A DNA stretch of 25,491 nt from JANNBN01 sp031385545 (GCA_031385545.1 JANNBN010000123.1:1-25491); one strand, 5' to 3'. Shown: positions 7,252 to 15,536, numbered from the stretch's first letter. Notes: generated by a model from the letters alone, not told the origin. Program-made: numbers and translations.

Positions 7252-7610
7252 TTCGCCGGCAGGACCGTGTCGAGGAACGCGGTCAAGCAACCGTGGAATT
7301 CGCTGTGGTCCTGCCGCTCGTCGCTCTGCTTCTCCTCACGGTGGCACAGGTCGTTGTCGTCGGACGGGCGCAGCTCGTTCTTCAATCGGCCGTCCGTGAA
7401 GCGGCACGTGCATGCGCCGTCAATCCCGCATGCGGCGGTGAGGCAATCGTTCGTTCACATACGAATATGGAGGTCGACGTCAGCGTTGCAATCGGCGTCG
7501 ATGTCACGGTTCACGCAGTCGCTGACGTCCCCGTGCTCGTACCCGGGTTGCGCGCGGTCGGCGGGCTCAGCGTGAGTGCCTCGGCAACGATGCGATCAGA
7601 ACCAGCCTGA
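7248..7610 (+). CDS. tadE: TadE-like pseudopilin
   Basis: A 120-residue TadE-family minor pilin/pseudopilin. The N-terminus RGQATVEFAVVLPLVALLLL matches TadE: Gly12 as the cleavage point, Glu at +5, then one membrane helix (about 17-38). The extracytoplasmic part is short, with two cysteines (CAVNPAC) that may form a disulfide, and ends in small beta-rich sequence. The N-terminal motif nearly repeats that of the Flp-like pilin (GQASVEYA against GQATVEFA), so both could be cut by the same peptidase. Last gene of the operon; it ends 8 bases before the convergent helicase stop. No further TadE/TadG gene follows, so this may be a minimal set. Confidence 0.85.
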   Translation: MIRRQDRVEERGQATVEFAVVLPLVALLLLTVAQVVVVGRAQLVLQSAVREAARACAVNPACGGEAIVRSHTNMEVDVSVAIGVDVTVHAVADVPVLVPGLRAVGGLSVSASATMRSEPA

Positions 7611-7618
7611 TCAGGCCA

Positions 7619-10018
7619 TCACGCATGCAGCGCGGCCCGTAGGAGCGCAGCCGCTCCGGCCTTGTCCAACGGGTCGTTCCCGTTGCCGCACTTCGGCGAC
7701 TGCACACAGCCGGGACACCCAGCGACACATCGGCACTGGGTGATGGCTTCGAGGGTAGCTCCGACGTGCGAGATGCCAGCCGCATAACCCAACTCGGCAA
7801 TGCCGGCACCCCCTGGATATCCGTCGTAGATCACGATGGTGGCCGTCCCCGTCTGCGGGTGAAGCGGCGTCGACACTCCGCCCACATCCCACCTGTCACA
7901 GATCGTGAACAGCGGCAAGATCGAAATGCCGGCGTGTTCGGCGGCATGCACCGTGCCGGGGAGGTCCATCGGAGACACACCGCATCGATCCAGCAATCTC
8001 TGATCTGCCTCGAACCAGAACGCCCGGGTCACCAGCGCAGACGGTGGCAGCGTCAGCGGTTCCTCGGCAATCAGTTGCCCGCTCGAGATCTTCTTTCGTT
8101 GATACCCCACGACCTGCTCTTCAACCTCGACGCGCCCCAGGCACACGGTGAACGCGCCAGCTGCCTTCGCCTGCTCGACCGCCAGGAACCGAAGCTGCGT
8201 ATCGGAGCGCACCTGCGTGTACTCGTCGACATCGACCGGTTCGACCCACGCGACATGATCCAGGCGGTCGAGTTCAACGACCCGGTACTGCTGTCCCTGA
8301 TGGAGATAGAGCGCGCCCGGATGGGCAACCGAGAATGCTCGGCCGCCATCGACCGTTCCGACCAGTCGATCGGTTGCATCGACAATCCGATACTCAGCGG
8401 CCCCGGTGCCGCTGCGCAACGACACCCTGGCCGCTGGTGACGCGGCTCCGCTGAACACCGCACGGCCGTTGACGATATGCAGTTGATCGGCAACAGCCAA
8501 CTCCCGGACAGCGTCCTCAACCGCGTCAGCCAAATCGACCGGGAGCAGGTCGACCAGATCCGCGCGGTCAGCACCGATTTCCCCGGCAGTCCCAACTGTC
8601 CCATCGGTCGGAGTCGGAGTCGGAGTCGGCGGCGCGGCGTAGTCGACAGAAATCCCATCCGGCTCGAGCGGTTTCTCAAATGCAGCACACGCAACTTGGG
8701 GCAACAGCACGAACGCGTTCGACGGATTGACGATAACGGGCTCGGGCGGACGGGTCACGAGTTCCGACGGATGCGCGGCATACCACTGGTCCAGCGCATC
8801 GTCGCCGGCCACCAACACGGCCAGGCTCCGCTGAGCGGATCGACCCGCCCGTCCAATCTGCTGGCGGAACGACGAGATGGTGCCGGGAAAACCGTTCGTG
8901 ATGCAGACATCGAGCCCGCCGATGTCGACACCCAGTTCAAGCGCACTGGTTGCGGCGACGCCGAGCAGCCGCCCGTCGAACAGCTCCGCCTCGATGGCCC
9001 GTCGCTCTGCTGGAAGATAACCGCCGCGGTACGGCCGGATGGAGGTCACCAGATCGGCGCTGACCAGCCGCCGGGCACGGGCCGCCACGACCTCGGTGCC
9101 ACGACGGCTACGGGTGAAGGCGATCGATCGCCAGCCCTCCTGCACGCACGCCGCAAGGATCTGCGCCGTCGATGCGTTTCCGCTGACGGGCGAGCCTGAC
9201 GCCTCGGCCGGAGGGTTCCACACCGCAAGAACACGTTCGCCACGGGGCGAGCCGTCGTCGTCGATGACCACAGGCGTGACGCCGGTGATGGATGCTGCCA
9301 GCGCGCCAGGGGTTCCAACCGTGGCACTTGTCGAGATGAAGACGGGGTCCGAGCCGTAGAGCCGACACAACCGTCGAAGCCGGCGAACCACGTGCGCCAC
9401 ATGGGACCCGAAGATGCCGCGGTAAGTGTGCAGCTCGTCGATCACGACGAAGCGCAATCGCCCCAGGAACGATGCCCAGCGCCCGTGGTACGGAAGGATT
9501 CCCTGATGCAACATGTCGGGGTTGGTGAGGATCACCGTCGCGTGTCGTCGTGCCCACAGGCGCGCGTCGGGAGGCGTGTCGCCGTCGTAGGTGACCGGTG
9601 ACAGCGCCTTGAGCTGCAGCGTCTCTGCAAGCGCCCCGAGCGAACGCAGTTGATCCTGGGCCAGCGCCTTCGTCGGAAAGAGCAGCAGTGCGGTGGGGGC
9701 CGGCCGTTGCGATGCAGCCGCCAGCGCCACCGGCAATTGGTAGCACAAGGTTTTTCCCGACGCGGTCCCGGTGGCCACGACAACCGACCGGCCGCTGAGC
9801 ACATGCTCGATCGCATCTGCCTGATGCGTCCACAGCCCGCCGCCTGAAAGCTGGAACCGGGGCAGGGCGTTGACTGCGTCGATGTTGCGGTGACCAGATG
9901 TTCTGGCCGCCTCCGTTTCGAGATACGCCAATTCGTCATTGGTACTCAAGCGCCGAATCAGCCCTTCGAAATCCCTCTCCGTTTTCAAGCTGCCGGTCAC
10001 ACACAGAGTGTGGTGCAT
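7619..10018 (-). CDS. DEAD/DEAH-box helicase with C-terminal DUF1998 (MrfA/YprA-like)
   Basis: A 799-residue superfamily 2 helicase. Motif I is ATGTASGKT (82-90), motif II DELH (194-197), motif III STSAT (229-233), and motif VI QQIGRAGRSAQRS lies near residue 425. The C-terminal half holds the DUF1998/MZB zinc region, ending in a cysteine cluster CRCVAGCPGC then C (762, 764, 768, 771, 777). Bacillus MrfA of this family acts in repair of mitomycin lesions, so DNA repair is the likely role here. A Pro-Thr repeat linker (about 462-471) joins the two halves. The start is uncertain: ATG 10018 is chosen, while TTG 10033 lies right behind AAGGAGAGG and GTG 10000 is also possible. It is convergent with the Tad operon, 8 bases apart. 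Confidence 0.9.
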   Translation of the reverse strand: MHHTLCVTGSLKTERDFEGLIRRLSTNDELAYLETEAARTSGHRNIDAVNALPRFQLSGGGLWTHQADAIEHVLSGRSVVVATGTASGKTLCYQLPVALAAASQRPAPTALLLFPTKALAQDQLRSLGALAETLQLKALSPVTYDGDTPPDARLWARRHATVILTNPDMLHQGILPYHGRWASFLGRLRFVVIDELHTYRGIFGSHVAHVVRRLRRLCRLYGSDPVFISTSATVGTPGALAASITGVTPVVIDDDGSPRGERVLAVWNPPAEASGSPVSGNASTAQILAACVQEGWRSIAFTRSRRGTEVVAARARRLVSADLVTSIRPYRGGYLPAERRAIEAELFDGRLLGVAATSALELGVDIGGLDVCITNGFPGTISSFRQQIGRAGRSAQRSLAVLVAGDDALDQWYAAHPSELVTRPPEPVIVNPSNAFVLLPQVACAAFEKPLEPDGISVDYAAPPTPTPTPTDGTVGTAGEIGADRADLVDLLPVDLADAVEDAVRELAVADQLHIVNGRAVFSGAASPAARVSLRSGTGAAEYRIVDATDRLVGTVDGGRAFSVAHPGALYLHQGQQYRVVELDRLDHVAWVEPVDVDEYTQVRSDTQLRFLAVEQAKAAGAFTVCLGRVEVEEQVVGYQRKKISSGQLIAEEPLTLPPSALVTRAFWFEADQRLLDRCGVSPMDLPGTVHAAEHAGISILPLFTICDRWDVGGVSTPLHPQTGTATIVIYDGYPGGAGIAELGYAAGISHVGATLEAITQCRCVAGCPGCVQSPKCGNGNDPLDKAGAAALLRAALHA
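8607..8630. repeat. Four tandem 6-bp units inside the helicase gene
   Basis: GTCGGA is repeated three times and followed by GTCGGC. On the coding strand it encodes alternating Pro-Thr, a flexible linker between the helicase core and the DUF1998 part. Hexamer repeats keep frame, so the length may vary between strains. Confidence 0.75.
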
Positions 10019-10089
10019 CGGCTGCGCATCCAACCTCTCCTTCGAGGAGATAGTGCACTCAGTCGCTCCACGGAACTTGCGCCGCTTAG

Positions 10090-11193
10090 CTAAGAGCACA
10101 GCGACCGGTAGAGGGCTTCGTATCCGTCGGCCATTCGTGAGGCGGTGAACCGCTGCTCCCAACGTGCGCGGGCAGCTCGGCCGGCTTGGGCAGCTGCCAC
10201 CGGATCGTCGGCAAGCCGGCGCATTACCGCCGACACCTCGCGAACGTCAGCGCACATGAACCCGGCGTCTGGACCGACGGCCTCGGCAATACCGGGCAGG
10301 TTGCTGGCGATGACGGGCAGGCCTGCGCGCATCGCCTCGAGCACGGTCATCGGCGACCCCTCGTAGTCCGACATCAGGCAGAAGGCATGGGCAGCCTCCA
10401 GGAACGGTTGCGGGTCGGCAACGCCTGGCATCGAGACACGATCAACCAACCCAAGCAGTGCCACCTGCTGGTGAATCGCCAGGGCCAATTCACCGTCACC
10501 CACGAGCGTCAGGTGAATGTCGGTCCCAGCTACCGCCACCGCTGCAACCACCAAGTCTTGTCGTTTGGGAGGTGAGAAGCGCGCCACCATCACCACGCGA
10601 AACGGGTCGCCCACAACGCGAACGCGCTGCTGCGGATTCGCGCTAGGGATGTCCGCGATGCCGTTCGCGATCACCGAGCGATGATGTTTGCGGCCGACGC
10701 GCAGGCGGGTGGCGAGGCCCAGCTCGTACTCGTTGACACAGACCACCTCGTCACCCAAGCGCCCGCCGACCCACTCGATCAGCAGCGATTTGATGCGTTG
10801 AGCTGCGGGTGCTCCCCGTTGGAACGGCCAGCCGTGCGCCGTGTACACGCTGGGCACGCCACGCTGCCTGGCGGCGGCTCGCCCCACCAGCCCACCCTTC
10901 GAGGAATGCGTGTGCACCACATCGACCTCGTGATCGCAAATCACCTGCGATAGTGCCCGAGTCGCGCGTCGGTCGGACCCGGGCGCAAGCGGGTGCACCA
11001 GGTCCGGCAGCACCGTGACCGGCACGCCTCGAGTCGACAGCGTGTCGGAAACAGGTCCTGCGACACCGGTCGCAACCTGCACGTTGTGCCCGGCGATCAA
11101 CTGCTGGAACACCAATTCTTGAACCACGCTCTGTGCCCCGCCCACGTCGAGCTTGGTGATCACGTGGAGGATGCGCAGTGGCCGCTCGGACAT
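10090..11193 (-). CDS. Glycosyltransferase family 4 (GT-B fold)
   Basis: A 367-residue retaining glycosyltransferase acting at the cytoplasmic membrane face on a lipid-linked acceptor. The N-terminal Rossmann domain starts with ILHVITKLDVGGAQSVVQEL (the Gly-rich acceptor-side loop) and has VVHTHSSKGGLVGRAAA. The C-terminal nucleotide-sugar domain has RVVMVARFSPPKRQDLV and the GT4 signature DYEGSPMTVLEAMRAGLPVI (E-x7-E), followed by SNLPGIAE. The substrate cannot be told. The frame is open to 11490, but the conserved N-terminus begins at ATG 11193, and a TATCGT box ends 8 bases before it, so the mRNA may be nearly leaderless. It is divergent from the AAA ATPase gene and its stop lies 71 bases upstream of the helicase start. 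Confidence 0.9.
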   Translation of the reverse strand: MSERPLRILHVITKLDVGGAQSVVQELVFQQLIAGHNVQVATGVAGPVSDTLSTRGVPVTVLPDLVHPLAPGSDRRATRALSQVICDHEVDVVHTHSSKGGLVGRAAARQRGVPSVYTAHGWPFQRGAPAAQRIKSLLIEWVGGRLGDEVVCVNEYELGLATRLRVGRKHHRSVIANGIADIPSANPQQRVRVVGDPFRVVMVARFSPPKRQDLVVAAVAVAGTDIHLTLVGDGELALAIHQQVALLGLVDRVSMPGVADPQPFLEAAHAFCLMSDYEGSPMTVLEAMRAGLPVIASNLPGIAEAVGPDAGFMCADVREVSAVMRRLADDPVAAAQAGRAARARWEQRFTASRMADGYEALYRSLCS

Positions 11194-11223
11194 TTCGTCC
11201 AACGATAGGGCCGAATCATCGCC

Positions 11224-11279
11224 GGGGTACACCCCACCTGCGCCGTGAAGTGGATCAAAACTGAGCCTGACAATTTGTC
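11224..11279. promoter_or_regulatory. Two operator-like palindromes between divergent genes
   Basis: In the 88-base gap between the GT4 gene and the AAA ATPase gene, GGGGTACACCCC (11224-11235) and the perfect inverted repeat GACAA-T-TTGTC (11269-11279) are seen. The second abuts the proposed ATPase start, and the region is more AT-rich than its surroundings. A repressor site is possible; no binding protein is known. Confidence 0.35.
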
Positions 11280-11281
11280 GC

Positions 11282-12583
11282 TTGCGGACGTGTCTTTTTG
11301 TTCGTGTGGGACCTGCTTTTTTGTTGACTCGATTTCCCGCGCAATCCATCTTTCGGGTCACCATCATCAACGGCCCACGCCAGTCGGGAAAGTCCACCCT
11401 CCTCGCTGCTCGGGCCGATGGGACCGAGGTTCTCAGTTTGGGCAATCCGCGGATCCTGCGCGCAGCGAGAACTGACCCCACCGGCTTCATCGCCGCAGCG
11501 TCGAAACCGCTGTTTCTCGACGAGGTTCAGCGTGGAGGGGATTCGCTCATCCTGGCAATCAAAGCCGACGTTGACGCCAACCCGTCAGAACGTGGTCGCA
11601 TTGTCTTGAGCGGATCGTCAAAATTTCTTGCTATTCCAACTCTGTCTGAATCGCTCGCAGGACGAGCTGGAATCATTGATCTCTGGCCTCTCGCGCAAGC
11701 AGAAGTCGAATCGGCGGGCGGATCAATTGTGGACATGATGTTCACCGACCCGCAGGCCCTGCGTACGTCCCATCCTCCTGCACTCAGCCGCACCGAACTG
11801 ATGGACCGAATTGTCTGCGGAGGATTTCCAGAGGTCTTCGGGCTTGGACAACGTGAACGAAGAATTTGGCTCGATGCGTATCTTCGGACGATTTTTCAGC
11901 GCGAACTTGAGCCGTTGTTGCGAACGCGCCAATCGGTTGATCTTCGACGGGTCGGCATGCTGCTGGCTGCGCTCACCGCACAGGAAATGAACGTCTCGAA
12001 CTTCGCACGTCGAGCGAACCTCACGAGCCCATCGGCAACCACGCTGCTGCAACTGTTGGAATCCATCTACTTCCACTTCTCAGTACCCGGTTGGACCGAG
12101 TCAGTCTCGGCTCGGGTGAGGCGCCGACCGAAAGTACACATACTTGACAGCGGCATCGCAGCACATCTCAGGCAACAGACTGTTGAGCACCTGCGAAGCC
12201 CCATCAATGCGGATGCGGGACCGTTGGTTGAGACCTTCGTCGTCAGTGAACTCCTGCGATCGGGTTCGTGGTCAGAGGTTCGTCCCTTTGCAAACCATTT
12301 CCGAGACTCGGAGCAGCGTGGAGTTGACCTGATTCTCCAAAGTTCTGACGGACGCGTCGTAGCAGTGGAGATCAAGACAGCCGTTGATGTGGACGACAGC
12401 GACTTTCGTTGGTTGGCGTACCTCCGAGACCGAATGGGAGAACAGTTTCTGCATGGGTTCGTGTGCCACCTTGGCGAACGGCCGCTTCCCTTCGGTGACC
12501 GTCTGACTGCCCTACCGATTTCAAGCCTCTGGCGCCTGGGTGAGGGAATGCAAGTGAAGATTCGAACTCGAGCAGCCTCGTGA
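11282..12583 (+). CDS. AAA_14 ATPase with DUF4143 domain
   Basis: A 433-residue protein of the widespread AAA_14-DUF4143 family, whose role is poorly known and often linked to mobile or toxin-like loci. Walker A GPRQSGKST (31-39), Walker B LFLDEVQ (77-83) and sensor-1 strand IVLSGSSKFL (107-116) are intact. A winged-helix-like part (about 228-262) and KVHILDSGIAAHL (284-296) are typical of DUF4143. GVDLILQSSDGRVVAVEIKTA (347-367) has the D...ExK pattern of the PD-(D/E)XK nuclease fold. TTG 11282 is the only plausible upstream start, but the first 20 residues do not look like the usual family N-terminus, so the start is uncertain. Codon third positions are more A/T-rich than in neighbouring glycan genes, and it has no metabolic link to them: a likely insertion. 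Confidence 0.85.
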   Translation: MRTCLFVRVGPAFLLTRFPAQSIFRVTIINGPRQSGKSTLLAARADGTEVLSLGNPRILRAARTDPTGFIAAASKPLFLDEVQRGGDSLILAIKADVDANPSERGRIVLSGSSKFLAIPTLSESLAGRAGIIDLWPLAQAEVESAGGSIVDMMFTDPQALRTSHPPALSRTELMDRIVCGGFPEVFGLGQRERRIWLDAYLRTIFQRELEPLLRTRQSVDLRRVGMLLAALTAQEMNVSNFARRANLTSPSATTLLQLLESIYFHFSVPGWTESVSARVRRRPKVHILDSGIAAHLRQQTVEHLRSPINADAGPLVETFVVSELLRSGSWSEVRPFANHFRDSEQRGVDLILQSSDGRVVAVEIKTAVDVDDSDFRWLAYLRDRMGEQFLHGFVCHLGERPLPFGDRLTALPISSLWRLGEGMQVKIRTRAAS

Positions 12584-12609
12584 CCAACCCAAGTGAGCAG
12601 CGGCTTTCC

Positions 12610-13164
12610 CTACAGGCCGAGGTCGCGCAACGTCGCTTCGAGCTGAGCGAGGGGGCCAGCCGTGGAGTCGCGTTCGGACAACAAGGGTGTTCCCAAGGTT
12701 GGCCACGGCAACTGAAGTTCGGGGTCGTCCCAGCGACATCCGAACTCGTCGTCCGGGCTCCAGAACTGATCCGTGCCGTAGATATGAAGGGTGGGTTGGA
12801 CACTGACGAACGCGTGACCGACGCCGGGAGGAATAAGCAGTGCGCTTACAAATGAGTGGAGCACGATCACTTCGGCAACACCATATGTGGGTGAGTTGGG
12901 GCGAAGGTCTCGCAAGCCGACGTGAAGCGCGCCGTCGGCCGACATCAGCCAGTCAGAGTGTTGGAGATGAACGTGGAAGCCTCGAACCGTTGAAGCTGCG
13001 GACCTGATCAAGTTCAACTGAACAGACGTCGGCAGCGGCCAATCCGCACGGGCGATGACGCCCAGGGTGCCGCGTTCGTCAACAACGGCCGGAATTGCGT
13101 ACAGACACGCGCCGTGGATCGCGGTCGGTGTGCCGATGAGTTCGGCGAGCTTGTTCACCAACAC
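12610..13164 (-). CDS. RmlC-like dTDP-sugar epimerase (cupin), altered active site
   Basis: A 184-residue cupin resembling dTDP-4-dehydrorhamnose 3,5-epimerase. Family traits are TVRGFHVH (59-66, with the catalytic His64), LRDLRPNSPTYG, LIPPGVGHAF (110-119), FGCRWDDPEL and LLSERD (with Asp166, partner of the catalytic His). Differences are clear: the TD-Y-Y-x-P segment carrying the catalytic Tyr is TDQFWSP, and the substrate-contacting Lys in the usual Q-x-K-L-V stretch is replaced (SDWLM). It may be a 3-epimerase, an isomerase or a non-catalytic relative. The frame is open to 13239, but that version overlaps the divergent gene; GTG 13164 with AGGGACGG upstream gives the family length. GTG 13158 is also possible. 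No rmlA, rmlB or rmlD is nearby. Confidence 0.8.
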   Translation of the reverse strand: MLVNKLAELIGTPTAIHGACLYAIPAVVDERGTLGVIARADWPLPTSVQLNLIRSAASTVRGFHVHLQHSDWLMSADGALHVGLRDLRPNSPTYGVAEVIVLHSFVSALLIPPGVGHAFVSVQPTLHIYGTDQFWSPDDEFGCRWDDPELQLPWPTLGTPLLSERDSTAGPLAQLEATLRDLGL

Positions 13165-13201
13165 GTATCCGTCCCTGTCAGTCGGTGGTTGTGAGGAAAA
13201 G

Positions 13202-13211
13202 AACCTACCCT
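13202..13211. promoter_or_regulatory. Overlapping divergent -10 boxes (bidirectional promoter)
   Basis: TACCCT (13206-13211, plus strand) ends 6 bases before the ATG of the dehydrogenase gene, the spacing of a leaderless start. TAGGTT (13207-13202, minus strand) lies about 38 bases before the cupin GTG. The two boxes share the central TA, so polymerase could bind in either direction but not both at once. Confidence 0.5.
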
Positions 13212-13217
13212 GATCCA

Positions 13218-14141
13218 ATGAGTGCAGATGGTTCTCCACGGGTAGGGCTTGTCGGCTGCGGCCCGTGGGGCGGGAACGTTCTCCGAGACCTCACAGCCTT
13301 GGGTTCGCCGGTGCTGGTGGGTGCACGACACGAATCGTCACGCGATCGGGCAGTGGCGGGTGGCGCTGTGTTCGTTGGCAGCCTGGACGAACTGTTGCAG
13401 CAAGAGGTGGACGGGTACGTCGTAGCGGTCAACACGCGCGACCACGCAGCGATGGTGGATGTGCTCATCGGCACCGGCAAGCCGATCTTCGTCGAGAAAC
13501 CGCTTTCCGATGATGTTGTTGCTGCGAGGAACCTTGCGCTGCGCGGTGCAGGTCTCGTGTTCATGATGGACAAGTGGCGATACCACCCTGGCGTGAGGAA
13601 GATGGCCGAACTGTTGAACAGCGGTGAGATGGGCAACGTTGTAGGGGTGCACACTCGGCGTAACCAGCGCACATGGCACCACGACTGCGAACAGCCGTGG
13701 ACCCTGCTGCCGCATGACTTGGCCATCGTCGAGGAACTGATCGGCCACGTTCCGCCGGTTCAGTCGGTGGCCCACGATCGGGTGGGTGACACAACGTACG
13801 GGCTGATTGCCCGGTGCGGCCGTGAGCCGTGGGTGGTGCTGGAGTGCTCGGGACGGTCGCACACCACCATCAGAGAGGTATCAGTCTTTTGCGAAAGCGG
13901 GACCGTTGTGTTACCAGACGGGTACTCCGAGTCGGTTCTGGTCTACCGGGACAGCGGCAAGAATTTGGCGACCGAACCGGAGGAATCTCTGTGCCCGGGT
14001 GAGTGGCCGTTATTGGCCGAACTTCGGGAGTTCGTGGGTTACCTCGCCGGCGGCCCGCCGCCCCGCGCTGATGTGCGAAGCGGCCTGCGCCATGTCGAGA
14101 TCATCGATGCGATAATGCGGTGGTCACCGGGCGACGCGTGA
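13218..14141 (+). CDS. Gfo/Idh/MocA-family NAD(P)-dependent sugar dehydrogenase
   Basis: A 307-residue oxidoreductase. The N-terminal Rossmann fold begins VGLVGCGPWGGNVLRDL (9-25), with the dinucleotide loop GCGPWG. The family motif EKP (93-95, in IFVEKPLSDD) holds the lysine usually close to the substrate. MMDKWRYHPGVRKM (116-129) begins the C-terminal alpha/beta domain, which would bind the sugar. Such enzymes oxidise or reduce sugars or nucleotide sugars; the substrate cannot be read. It is divergent from the RmlC-like cupin and shares its promoter, so both may act on one nucleotide sugar. ATG 13218 is chosen because the Rossmann fold follows at once; there is no Shine-Dalgarno, and a -10 box lies 6 bases upstream. 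Its stop is 9 bases from the convergent sugar transferase stop. Confidence 0.9.
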   Translation: MSADGSPRVGLVGCGPWGGNVLRDLTALGSPVLVGARHESSRDRAVAGGAVFVGSLDELLQQEVDGYVVAVNTRDHAAMVDVLIGTGKPIFVEKPLSDDVVAARNLALRGAGLVFMMDKWRYHPGVRKMAELLNSGEMGNVVGVHTRRNQRTWHHDCEQPWTLLPHDLAIVEELIGHVPPVQSVAHDRVGDTTYGLIARCGREPWVVLECSGRSHTTIREVSVFCESGTVVLPDGYSESVLVYRDSGKNLATEPEESLCPGEWPLLAELREFVGYLAGGPPPRADVRSGLRHVEIIDAIMRWSPGDA

Positions 14142-14150
14142 CCCGTGGCG

Positions 14151-15482
14151 CTATCGGCCCCGCTGGCGTATCACCGAACGAACGGTGCGACTCAAAATCC
14201 GGAGGTCCAGAGCGAGCGATTGGTTGCGGAGGTAATAGAGGTCGTACTGCAGTTTCTCGATCGCTTCGGCCTCGGTTGCAGCGTAACGATGTTTGATCTG
14301 CGCCCAGCCGGTCAGCCCCGGCGTGACGAGGTGGCGAAGCTCGTAAGCTGGCTCTTTGCGGGTGAGTTCGTCGACGTAATGAGGTTGCTCCGGCCGAGGA
14401 CCCACCAAGGACAGGTCGCCGGTCAACACATTCCAGAATTGCGGTAGTTCATCCAGGTGCGACCGGCGCAAGAGCCGGCCGAACGGAGTGATCCGTGGGT
14501 CCGAGGGTGAAGTCCAGTCGGTGGTCGAAAGGTCGGCGTCGGTCCGCATGGTCCGGAACTTGAACACAGTGAACATATTTCCATCCCTTCCGACCCTCTC
14601 TTGCGAGAACAGGAGCGACCCACGATTCGCGAAGAGATTGCCCCCGATCACAATCGGAGCCGCGGACAGTGCCGCAATGAGCCCGAACGCAGCCCCAACG
14701 ATGTCGATGACGCGCTTTGCGCGTCGGTACGTCGCATGGTGCAACGCTCGAACGTCGAACAACATCGTCATGCGGGTCAGTTCGGCCAGCGACTCTTTGC
14801 CGATGTACTCCTCGTAGAACTGCGCCAGAGTGCGCACCTTCACTCCGGTACGGTGCAACAACGTCACCGCGTCGACCACACGGGGGATCTCGGTTGAAGA
14901 GTCCGCCGCCACGATCAGCGACGGTTCGTTCCGAGCGAGCCGCTGGTGAACTTCCGCAGCGCTTGCCAGGCCGGCGAGTTCCACCACGGTGACGATGTCG
15001 ACGAGCAGGAACTGTTGTTCGGGAAACGGGAACTCTCTGGCGCAGTCGGCCTGGAGGCTGGGGATCTCGCCAGGTTGCACAAGTGCGCAAACACGCTCAC
15101 GACGAATCTGACGACGATCCGAACGGATAACGACCACCGAACAGACGAAAGACCAGATCGGCTGAAGAGCAGCGTTCAACAAGATCACCCGGCGTGGCAA
15201 CAAGCCAGGCGTGAGGGTCTGCAGTGTCAACCAAACGGCAGTCGAAACCGCAGCGGCGACCAGGGAACGCAGCACCGCAGGTTGAATATCTTCGGCCTCG
15301 TCGGGGACACCGGCCACCAGGGCAACGAAGACGTGCAACATGGCAAAGCAGATGTAGGCCGCGTAACTGTTCTGCGACCCGAACCGGTACGGCACTGCCG
15401 ACCAACGAGCGTGGAGCAGCCCTGAAACCATCACGAGAAGAGTCGACCCAACGGGGTAGGCCAACCTGAGGGCGCGTCGCAC
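14151..15482 (-). CDS. Polyprenyl-phosphate sugar phosphotransferase (WbaP/CpsE-type initiating enzyme)
   Basis: Starts a repeat unit by moving sugar-1-phosphate from a nucleotide sugar to polyprenyl phosphate at the inner membrane. The 443-residue protein has several N-terminal membrane segments (about 8-26, 38-58, 70-90, 98-118), a soluble middle domain, a further hydrophobic hairpin (KRVIDIVGAAFG onward, 257-281) and the C-terminal catalytic core: SQERVGRDGNMFTVFKFRTM (293-312), RRSHLDELPQFWNVL (339-353, Asp-Glu pair 344-345), DLSLVGPRPEQP (356-367) and LVTPGLTGWAQI (385-396). All core motifs are intact. The sugar cannot be told from sequence. The GTG start lies 6 bases after a TAACGT box and has no Shine-Dalgarno. 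It is divergent from the first GT2 gene. Confidence 0.95.
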   Translation of the reverse strand: MRRALRLAYPVGSTLLVMVSGLLHARWSAVPYRFGSQNSYAAYICFAMLHVFVALVAGVPDEAEDIQPAVLRSLVAAAVSTAVWLTLQTLTPGLLPRRVILLNAALQPIWSFVCSVVVIRSDRRQIRRERVCALVQPGEIPSLQADCAREFPFPEQQFLLVDIVTVVELAGLASAAEVHQRLARNEPSLIVAADSSTEIPRVVDAVTLLHRTGVKVRTLAQFYEEYIGKESLAELTRMTMLFDVRALHHATYRRAKRVIDIVGAAFGLIAALSAAPIVIGGNLFANRGSLLFSQERVGRDGNMFTVFKFRTMRTDADLSTTDWTSPSDPRITPFGRLLRRSHLDELPQFWNVLTGDLSLVGPRPEQPHYVDELTRKEPAYELRHLVTPGLTGWAQIKHRYAATEAEAIEKLQYDLYYLRNQSLALDLRILSRTVRSVIRQRGR

Positions 15483-15488
15483 GCCGCA

Positions 15489-15494
15489 ACGTTA
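15489..15494 (-). promoter_or_regulatory. -10 box for leaderless transcription of the sugar transferase
   Basis: TAACGT on the minus strand ends 6 bases before the GTG at 15482, so transcription would start at or next to the start codon. No ribosome binding site is present. Confidence 0.5.
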
Positions 15495-15536
15495 GGGCTG
15501 AACTGTGCAACAGGTGGACCTTCTCACGCTGGCATC

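Noticed and set aside
11245..11475. Plus-strand frame whose first residues (KWIKTEPDNLSL) resemble the start of EVE-domain proteins
   Set aside because: The likeness ends after about 15 residues and the rest overlaps the ATPase gene as a shadow; treated as chance, although a relic of an old gene cannot be excluded.
12580..12855. Plus-strand frame starting with a GTGA overlap to the ATPase stop
   Set aside because: It is antisense to the conserved C-terminus of the RmlC-like cupin and has no family features.
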